This document shows positions 40,401-45,429 of a stretch of 45,429 nucleotides of DNA, in pieces. The position numbers and the translations under genes are program-made. This stretch comes from an uncultured Oscillospiraceae bacterium. GTDB taxonomy: Bacteria > Bacillota > Clostridia > Oscillospirales > Oscillospiraceae. The stretch's first letter is position 1. The number at the start of each line of letters is the position of its first letter. The notes under the pieces are model-generated. The model was given only the letters and a program-made list of their open reading frames with translations, did no database searches and was not told the origin of the DNA. The stretch covers positions 1 to 45,429 of the forward strand of contig CAKUAM010000007.1 in the NCBI GenBank assembly GCA_934636305.1, written 5' to 3'.

Positions 40401-41557
40401 TCACCTGCTACGCGCAGGAGCTGTCAAACGCGCATACACAACTTTGCCTGGATCTGCTGCAAAGCGGCGCAACGCCGCAGCGCAAGGCGGATCTTCGCCG
40501 GGTATACGAGGCAAAATGCCGCGCGTGGTGCATTCTGCTGGAAACAGCGGCAGATCTGCGTCTGGATTCTGCCTATTACCATGACGACTGCCTGCTCTGG
40601 GGCAGACAGATTGAAACCGAATGCACCTTTGCTGACTACATCCGCTCCTGCAAGCGTGCTGCGCCGTATTCTGCCGCACAGTACACCACAGATGGGCAAA
40701 CGCTGACTGGCTACCGGCGTTATGATGCCGCACAGGAAAGCAGCGAACCGGAACGCCTGGATAAAAAGAACGACGAAGCCGTTCTGTACGTCTCCGGCAC
40801 AGGCAGTACAGCCGTGAAAAGCATCGGCGTGCAGACCTTTGCCGATGAAACGACACTGCAGGCTGTGACGCTGGCTGACGGAATCACGGTAGAGGCCGGA
40901 GCGTTTGCCGGGTGCAAAAATCTGCGGACGGTAACGTTTGAGGGCAGCAACGAAATTGACAGCAGTGCCTTCGCCGGCTGCTCCATTCAGACTGTTTACG
41001 GAAAAACGCAGACCGCGCAGGACTTTGCCGCCCGTGTCGGCGCGGAGTATCTGGATACCTCGCCGCAGCTTCTTTCGCTTGCAGTCAGCGGCGCCCCGGC
41101 GCTCACCATCCAGCCCGGCGATACAGAGCCGGACCTATCCGGTCTGCATCTGACAGCAACCGGATTGGATGGTACCGTACAGTCCGTCTTGCTGGAGGAC
41201 TGCTGTGTGCTGGTCCCGCAGACAATCGGCCAGACACGGCTGCAGATTCTGTATCTGGAGCAGATCGTCAGCGTGCCGCTGAATGTCTGTCTGCGCTCTG
41301 CGTATGCAGACAGCGCACTGATTGTGACATACGCCGATACGGAAAGCGATGTGCTGACATTGGGCGGAACCGCGACGGGCGATACAATTCTGGCTGCGGT
41401 CTATAGCCCGGAGGGAAAGTTTTTGCAGACAGCCGTGTGCTCTGTAGCAGACGACGGAAGCTTTTCTCTCTCCATCCCCGCCGGCACGGATATCCGGCTG
41501 TATCTGATCCAGGATGGAAAACCACAGGTACCGGTGCTTCTTTGCCCCGCCACGTGA
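37454..41557 (+). CDS. Large secreted WG-repeat protein with Ig-like and leucine-rich modules
   Basis: I infer an exported surface or cell-wall-associated binding protein; no enzyme motif is seen. The 1,367-residue protein has a signal peptide (1-about 24, ending GAAAA). Residues about 55-430 hold WG-type beta repeats (for example KFGAADLDGKIIVPCEYD, KYGVLGADCRTLIPMEYD). An SbsA-like Ig domain (about 580-680) starts SSPADGQTGVPVRTDTVSLQF. About 690-1,090 is long and helical, with no family recognised. Residues about 1,110-1,205 look like BspA-type leucine-rich repeats (LQAVTLADGITVEAGAFAGC). Two Ig-like segments close the protein (about 1,210-1,367). No sortase motif or C-terminal anchor is visible. 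The ATG at 37454 has AAGGAG at good spacing. Confidence 0.83.
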   Translation: MRRIIRILAAIMLLAAACVGAAAAEFQDGVQKQLLSDRFTLYSLPSDAEHAVMLGPAFENGLMGFHAEFDGTYLYGLMDSECHVLLQPEYKDIFALHRPYQSGSIKREIQNLLILIRQDGLLQLYNARTRTLCDGTYDAVADCRKEYDAYDNAASRSYVAGELLLLEQNGKFGAADLDGKIIVPCEYDKGFLAADNRAVFAKNGVTNVWLFDEFGNMLTHDYSSIGGYVEGRAGARKTDPKSGLETDVLYWLDLAGQIRIRWDQAEKGYIMPGVFEGGLLAIGGQYLDANGGLHASSRAQIHTYQLECINNIALDTVSGRRLSPAGFPAAYADSFDNDWISIHNETTGHYALADRRSGIITPCQYDSYRLCIHNTEEYILVSSNGKYGVLGADCRTLIPMEYDTISAPNGMYDYFVAKRTVSISGYSLPRYTLYNLSGEIVGEPDGIEDYRLSKAHITGLAYGTLSGGRFVLIRSDGTVVSLRGGWIGDWQTDSPDTMAVGIYGCDYGEPEQYGIFTPDGAFHPLYDKTTGWKLQNLPYAEFTGGSAYVSSTELGTHEYLLHDTQWQYHYEEKDTSTDITLQSSSPADGQTGVPVRTDTVSLQFSCPIAVVDPDRITITGEYDDPAFEIVSANNCVQLRLTDEFFEGDKYTVTIEPSALTRTDRAQIYNEKTIQITFTLDGLSTNDLLTKYPGALTQAQEISMVFSGAASAVENMVQYYCGDYGEGKLLTSLFYASKETWSLTTRQLAKLITGSNKNKEKFVQQAADLLIGRMCMDYNVRDSSEWATATTNLIALMKTLDYGGDLHATQKLLDAVKTYCKAYDIPYENSAIRILVDFFLTVPLPILKMSYETLNNGGWDRITGTTDLVGNYLIAMIQYLHMEQDAMKTLLAYLPSSGDLYHEIARRLDMTQGDQLLQYLKRSAMDLFLNHAAGTLCSVVSGAVGELGAARISGIETALSTLSKLYGSLTGRADADQHIEVLMLTCYAQELSNAHTQLCLDLLQSGATPQRKADLRRVYEAKCRAWCILLETAADLRLDSAYYHDDCLLWGRQIETECTFADYIRSCKRAAPYSAAQYTTDGQTLTGYRRYDAAQESSEPERLDKKNDEAVLYVSGTGSTAVKSIGVQTFADETTLQAVTLADGITVEAGAFAGCKNLRTVTFEGSNEIDSSAFAGCSIQTVYGKTQTAQDFAARVGAEYLDTSPQLLSLAVSGAPALTIQPGDTEPDLSGLHLTATGLDGTVQSVLLEDCCVLVPQTIGQTRLQILYLEQIVSVPLNVCLRSAYADSALIVTYADTESDVLTLGGTATGDTILAAVYSPEGKFLQTAVCSVADDGSFSLSIPAGTDIRLYLIQDGKPQVPVLLCPAT

Positions 41558-41600
41558 CGTTCTTACTGCGCGGCGGGTACAACGCCGGCACAAAACAAAC

Positions 41601-41641
41601 AAAAACCGGCATGACTGTAAGGTCACGCCGGTTTTGTTTTG
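41601..41641 (+). terminator. Bidirectional terminator between convergent genes
   Basis: Long stem with one bulged position pair: AAAACCGGC-a-TGAC (41602-41615) with GTCA-c-GCCGGTTTT (about 41622-41635), followed by GTTTTG. A-rich sequence on the left gives a T-run on the minus strand, so it can serve both the WG-repeat gene and the leftward LURP-one-like gene. Confidence 0.8.
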
Positions 41642-41732
41642 CAGCACACATCACACACATAGTATTTTTATAAAATCAACCCCAAATGCTGAGAACTGTC
41701 ATTCCGATGCGGGCTGCCCATCCGCATGGCTA

Positions 41733-42200
41733 TCATCCCCGATGCTCCTCATCACAGCAATCAATGGCCAGCACCGCCAGAAGCGCCGGCATGGCATCCT
41801 GCGGATCCCTTACCTCCAACTGATATCGGTCCGTCCAGGCGGGCAGTGCATGGGAAATTGCGGCAACAAGCCGCCCATCCTTCGTGATCTCGTAGTCTGC
41901 GCCAAGGAAATCCCCCTCGATCTGCCAGCCAAGCTCGTCGATGCAGTAGCTGCGGGAAAACAGCGCAAAATTCCGCGTCAGCTCCAGCACCTGCGTTCCA
42001 AACGACAGCTCATACGTGCATGGAATGGAAAACGGCACGTGCTGCACCGTGGCGGCCTCCCGGCCGGCCGCGTCATGTACGATCAGCTTTTTTCCAAAAT
42101 TAAAAAATTCCCGGTCCGCGCTGTAGACCAGCTGGTCCTGCTCATCCAAGATATCAAAATGGTCGAAGGACAGCCATTCCTCTTTCATGTAAAAAAACAT
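41733..42200 (-). CDS. LURP-one-related (YxjI-like) family protein
   Basis: The 155-residue protein looks like a LURP-one-related beta-barrel protein. The family pattern is visible as VYSADREFFNFGKKLIVHDAAGREAATVQH, followed by CTYELSF, LELTRNFALFSRSYCID, WQIEGDFLGADYEITKDGRLVAAISH. The molecular role of bacterial members is unknown; the fold resembles scramblase/tubby barrels. No signal peptide. AAAGGAG stands 8 nt before the ATG at 42200. An internal ATG four codons later lacks a better site. It is convergent with the WG-repeat gene and divergent from the DUF4317 gene. Confidence 0.75.
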   Translation of the reverse strand: MFFYMKEEWLSFDHFDILDEQDQLVYSADREFFNFGKKLIVHDAAGREAATVQHVPFSIPCTYELSFGTQVLELTRNFALFSRSYCIDELGWQIEGDFLGADYEITKDGRLVAAISHALPAWTDRYQLEVRDPQDAMPALLAVLAIDCCDEEHRG

Positions 42201-42253
42201 AGGTTTCTCTCCTTTCTGTTTTTTAGACGCTGCCGCGGCAAAAATGTTCCGGC

Positions 42254-42282
42254 TGGTAAATTACCGGGATCTGTGTTATACT
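42254..42282 (+). promoter_or_regulatory. Possible promoter of the DUF4317 gene
   Basis: TATACT (42277-42282) with TG one base upstream (extended -10). The -35 region (TGGTAA, 42254-42259) is poor. It is 31 bp before the ATG at 42314. Confidence 0.5.
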
Positions 42283-42313
42283 AAATAAACTACCGCTACA
42301 AGGAGCATATTCC

Positions 42314-43453
42314 ATGACAAATAAAGAAACCGGCGAGCTGCGGCGCCGGATGAAGCCCGACCGCACCAATCTGACCGCCGTGTATGGCTGCTATGTGGCC
42401 TCCTCCGGTGAAATTCTCTCCACGTTCCGCGAGTCCTTCGGCCTCATGACCGAGGAGGACAAGGAAAAATATCTGGCCATCTTCCGCCGCACGCTCTCCG
42501 GCACGCCGGACCGCAATCTGCTGGATCTCACATTCAGCACAAAACAGGTTGCCGACTCGGACGAGCACCGGCTGCTCATGCGTCTGCGCGAGACTGCGCT
42601 GGACGATGACGAGGCGCGGCAAAAGCTGTTTGATACCATCATCTCTGCCGTCAGCTTTGAGGAAAATTTCCTGATTCTGCTGGCGCACGAGCGCTATGAC
42701 GTGCCATTCAAGGCCAAGGACGGCGCAAAGCTGGACGACGGCAGCGAGGTATTCTCCTACTTTGTCTGCTCCATTTGCCCGGTCAAGCCCGGCAAGGAGC
42801 TTCTGAGCTATGTAGCTGAGGAAAAGACCTTCCATAACCGCTCGGCAGGCTGGGCTGCCGGCATGCCGGAGGCAGGGTTCCTGTTCCCTGCGTTTGACGG
42901 ACGGCGGACCAATCTCTATAACTGCCTGTTTTACACGCACAATGCGGGCGCGGATCATGAGCCGCTCATTGACGCATTGTTCCATGTGCAGCCGCCCATG
43001 CCTGCGGATGAGCAGCGCGACACCTTCTCCGGCGTTCTGCGCGAGGCACTGGACGAGGAATGCACGCTCCCTGTCGTGCAGCAGGTCCGTCAGGAGCTTA
43101 AGGATCGCATGGACGCCTGGCAGGAGGCAAAGTCCGATGATCCGCTTGTCATTTCCGGGGACGAGCTCAAGGACGTTCTGGAGACATGCGGCGTCTCAGA
43201 GGAAAAACGCATGACCTTTGGCGCGCAGTTTGATGAGTCGTTTGGCGGCGGCGCCGTCCTGAACCCCAAAAATCTCATTGACGTTAAAAAGTGCGTGCTC
43301 AAAACGCCGGACGTGTCCATTACCGTCAATCCGGAGCGCCCCGATCTTGTGCAGACGCGGACGCTCGGCGGTGTGCGGTATCTGCTTATTAAAGCGGATG
43401 ACGGCGTAGAGCTTAATGGAATCGCGCTTTCCGACGAGGAATCATCAACCTGA
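42314..43453 (+). CDS. DUF4317 domain-containing protein
   Basis: The 379-residue protein matches the DUF4317 family of gut Clostridia by its opening NKETGELRRRMKPDRTNLTAVYGCYV and by SYFVCSICPVKPGKELLSYV, the FLFPAFDGRRTNLYNCLFYT block, and the C-terminal VSITVNPERPDLVQTRTLGGVRYLLI. Function is not known to me. No signal peptide or membrane segment. AAGGAG precedes the ATG at 42314. pepF follows after 37 bp in the same direction, so co-transcription is possible. Confidence 0.88.
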   Translation: MTNKETGELRRRMKPDRTNLTAVYGCYVASSGEILSTFRESFGLMTEEDKEKYLAIFRRTLSGTPDRNLLDLTFSTKQVADSDEHRLLMRLRETALDDDEARQKLFDTIISAVSFEENFLILLAHERYDVPFKAKDGAKLDDGSEVFSYFVCSICPVKPGKELLSYVAEEKTFHNRSAGWAAGMPEAGFLFPAFDGRRTNLYNCLFYTHNAGADHEPLIDALFHVQPPMPADEQRDTFSGVLREALDEECTLPVVQQVRQELKDRMDAWQEAKSDDPLVISGDELKDVLETCGVSEEKRMTFGAQFDESFGGGAVLNPKNLIDVKKCVLKTPDVSITVNPERPDLVQTRTLGGVRYLLIKADDGVELNGIALSDEESST

Positions 43454-43490
43454 ACCTGATATTTATAACAATAACACAGGAGGAATCCAA

Positions 43491-45263
43491 ATGAAACGAA
43501 GCGAACAGAATCCCGCATACCAGTGGGATCTGCGTGCCATCTATCCTGACACGACAGCTTGGGAGGCTGCCATGCAGGCTGCTGCCGAAGCCATTGACGC
43601 ACTTGCCTCTGTGCCTGGAACGCTCGGCACCTCAAAGAAGTCTCTGAAGGCCGGTCTGGACGCAGTTACCGATGCCGCGCAAAAGACGAAGATTCCATAC
43701 ATCTATGCGTTTCTGAAAAAGACGGAGGACGGCTCCGTGCCGCTCAACCAGGAGATGGAGGCACGGGCAAACAGCCTGTCTGTCAGGTTTGCCGCTGCAA
43801 CATCGTTCCTGAGCCCGGAGATCCTTGCCATTCCGGCAGAAATGCTCACCGAATGGATGGCGGATGACACGCTGGCAACCTATCGGCACACGGTGGACGA
43901 CATTGTCCGGACGCGCGCGCATACGCTGAGCGCCGAGCGCGAGCAGATGCTGGCGCTGCTGGGCGACGCAGCCTCCATGCCGAAATCCGCATACGAAATG
44001 CTGACAGACGTGGATCTCCGGTTCCCAAAGGTGAAAAATGACGCCGGTGAGGAGGTTGCGCTTACCTCCGGCACCTTCCCGATCTACCGCGAGAGCCGCA
44101 GCCGTGCGGTACGTGAGGGCGCGTTCCGCGCCATGTTCGGCACATACCGGCAGTTCGGTGATACGATCGCCACGCTCTATGGCGGCAGCGTCAAATTTGA
44201 CACCTATTTTGCAAACCAGCGCGGCTACCGCTCGGCCTGCGAGGCAGCGCTTGACGGCGGCAATGTGCCCGTTTCCGTCTATGACAGTCTGATTGCAGCT
44301 GTCCATGAAAGCCTGCCGTCCATGCGCAAGTATCTGGAGCTGCGCAAACGTGCCCTGAAGCTCGATCAGATCGATGTGTTCGATCTCTACACGCCGATTG
44401 TCGAGGATATTGACTATCCCATGAGCTTTGAGGATGCCAAGGCGCTTGTCCGGGAGGCTGTCAAGCCGCTGGGCGCGGACTACTGCGCCATCATTGACCG
44501 CGCGCTCAATGAGCGCTGGATCGACGTCTACGAAAGTGACGGCAAGCAGGGCGGCGCGTTCTCCTGCGGTGTGTACGGCGTCCATCCGTACGTGCTTCTG
44601 AACTTCGCGGGGACGCTGAACGACGCGTTTACGCTGGCCCATGAGCTTGGCCATGCCATGCATTCGTGGTATTCTGATTCGGCAAACGATTTTGTTAATC
44701 ACGATTACCGCATTATGGTTGCTGAGGTTGCCTCGACGGTCAATGAAGTGCTCCTGACGAAGTATCTTCTCAAGACCGAGACAGACCCGAAGCGCCGCGC
44801 GTATATCCTCAACCACTTCCTGGAGAGCTTCCGCACGACGATCTACCGGCAGACGCTCTTTGCCGAGTTTGAGCGCAAGGTCCATGAGCTCTACGCAGCC
44901 GGTCAGCCGCTGACTGCGGCTGCGCTCGACGGTGTGTATCATGAGCTTGAGGCGCTTTATTATGACGGCATCGGTATTGACAAGGATATTGATCCTGAAT
45001 GGTCGTTCATCCCCCATTTCTACCGCGCGTTCTATGTCTACCAGTATGCAACCGGCTTTTCCTCCGCGGTGGCGATTGCCGAGCACATTCTTACCACCGG
45101 CGACGCCTCCGGCTACCGCAAGTTCCTTACGACCGGCGGCAGCGATTATCCGCTTGAGGAGCTGAAGCTTGCCGGTGTTGACCTCACAAAGCCGGACACC
45201 GTGGCCAGCGCGCTGCGCGTGTTTGATGAGACTGTTGACGAGCTGTCGGCGCTGCTGAATTGA
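43491..45263 (+). CDS. pepF: Oligoendopeptidase F (M3 family zinc peptidase)
   Basis: PepF is a cytoplasmic metallopeptidase that cuts peptides of roughly 7-17 residues. The 590-residue protein has the M3 zinc signature FTLAHELGHAMHSWYS (HExxH) with the third ligand in MVAEVASTVNE. Downstream, the family's PHFYRAFYVYQYATGFSSA closes the catalytic domain. The N-terminal helical half (WDLRAIYPD start) is typical. The ATG at 43491 has AGGAGG at about 6 nt; an upstream frame overlapping the DUF4317 gene is not conserved. A terminator lies 6 bp after the stop. Confidence 0.95.
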   Translation: MKRSEQNPAYQWDLRAIYPDTTAWEAAMQAAAEAIDALASVPGTLGTSKKSLKAGLDAVTDAAQKTKIPYIYAFLKKTEDGSVPLNQEMEARANSLSVRFAAATSFLSPEILAIPAEMLTEWMADDTLATYRHTVDDIVRTRAHTLSAEREQMLALLGDAASMPKSAYEMLTDVDLRFPKVKNDAGEEVALTSGTFPIYRESRSRAVREGAFRAMFGTYRQFGDTIATLYGGSVKFDTYFANQRGYRSACEAALDGGNVPVSVYDSLIAAVHESLPSMRKYLELRKRALKLDQIDVFDLYTPIVEDIDYPMSFEDAKALVREAVKPLGADYCAIIDRALNERWIDVYESDGKQGGAFSCGVYGVHPYVLLNFAGTLNDAFTLAHELGHAMHSWYSDSANDFVNHDYRIMVAEVASTVNEVLLTKYLLKTETDPKRRAYILNHFLESFRTTIYRQTLFAEFERKVHELYAAGQPLTAAALDGVYHELEALYYDGIGIDKDIDPEWSFIPHFYRAFYVYQYATGFSSAVAIAEHILTTGDASGYRKFLTTGGSDYPLEELKLAGVDLTKPDTVASALRVFDETVDELSALLN

Positions 45264-45268
45264 ATGTA

Positions 45269-45302
45269 AAAAACGGTGTTCCAAAATTGGAACACCGTTT
45301 TT
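45269..45302 (+). terminator. Rho-independent terminator of pepF
   Basis: Perfect 14-bp stem AAAAACGGTGTTCC (45269-45282) with GGAACACCGTTTTT (45289-45302), 6-nt loop. It can act in both directions. Confidence 0.92.
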
Positions 45303-45342
45303 GCATACATCAAGAAGTCAGTGCCTGCGCACATAGAGATAT

Positions 45343-45429
45343 CTGCCTCCGGCGGCGCGTCAGAAGCGGCCACGACAGAACGAGCCGCCGTAAACGCCGT
45401 CTCTTATCCTCTGTGGCCGTTTCTTCCTT
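45343..45429 (+). repeat. Dispersed repeat A, copy A4 (cut by the window end)
   Basis: It begins CTGCCTCCGGCGGCGCGTCAG and matches A3 through the complete first module: AGAAGCGGCCAC and GTGGCCGTTTCT arms, with a G-T wobble in place of one A-T pair. It continues past the right edge. Confidence 0.75.

Noticed and set aside
43632..45284. Long minus-strand frame opposite pepF
   Set aside because: Antisense shadow of a clear M3 peptidase; Arg/His-rich and with no recognisable domain.
1..45429. CRISPR array, tRNA, rRNA, prophage or integrase attachment site
   Set aside because: No regularly spaced direct repeats, no tRNA-like CCA-ended cloverleaf, no phage or recombinase genes were seen; a tRNAscan or CRISPR finder run would settle this.

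Overview
The window looks like chromosomal DNA from a gut-type, GC-rich member of the Clostridia, most likely Oscillospiraceae (Ruminococcaceae) or a close relative. This rests on gene content and codon style: AGGAGG ribosome sites, DUF4317, DUF1846, a divergent topoisomerase IV pair, PotABCD, and YceD-RpmF-Der order. No marker gene was searched, so the family-level placement is inference. No rRNA, tRNA, CRISPR array, prophage or complete insertion sequence was seen.

Layout. 1-5.9 kb: start of ftsH (leftward, cut by the window edge), then rlmB, a membrane protein that looks like a catalytically degenerate P-type ATPase, and an EF-G-type GTPase. 6.0-6.7 kb: repeat DNA. 6.7-8.5 kb (leftward): a sodium:dicarboxylate-type symporter and a lone OadG subunit. 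8.6-9.0 kb: a strong promoter, a cobalamin-type riboswitch and two terminators with no gene behind them. 9.0-9.2 kb: a 159-bp element with inverted ends. 9.2-12.7 kb: a small unknown protein (leftward), then ddl, a YwiB-like protein, a nucleoside phosphorylase and an azoreductase-like flavoprotein. 12.8-15.9 kb: a four-gene lipoate cluster (lipoate ligase, free-standing lipoyl domain, lipoyl synthase, second ligase). 15.9-16.75 kb: an oppD/dppD remnant and repeats. 16.8-20.9 kb (leftward): DUF1846 protein, NagZ-like hydrolase, CapA-like protein. 21.1-27.6 kb: parE-like, parC-like, YitT protein and a transglutaminase-like lipoprotein. 27.7-28.1 kb: repeats. 28.1-31.9 kb (leftward): yceD, rpmF, der, GNAT acetyltransferase, M42 peptidase. 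32.0-33.0 kb: RluA-family pseudouridine synthase. 33.1-37.1 kb: potABCD. 37.2-41.6 kb: a mobile-like element in the leader of a 1,367-residue secreted WG-repeat protein. 41.7-45.3 kb: a LURP-one-like protein (leftward), DUF4317 protein and oligoendopeptidase F, then another repeat copy that runs off the window.

Most genes are housekeeping. The less ordinary content is (i) three families of short dispersed repeats: A, with hairpins showing compensatory changes between copies, and B and C, each about 160 bp with different inverted ends but a similar core; (ii) the orphan cobalamin riboswitch; (iii) the self-contained lipoate cluster with its own 79-residue carrier; (iv) several probably re-purposed enzyme folds that have lost key catalytic residues (P-type ATPase, transglutaminase); and (v) a potA frame with no stop codon for about 500 nt inside potB. 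I did not see a clearly new defence or biosynthetic system. The lipoate cluster and the B/C repeat family are the best candidates for something under-described.
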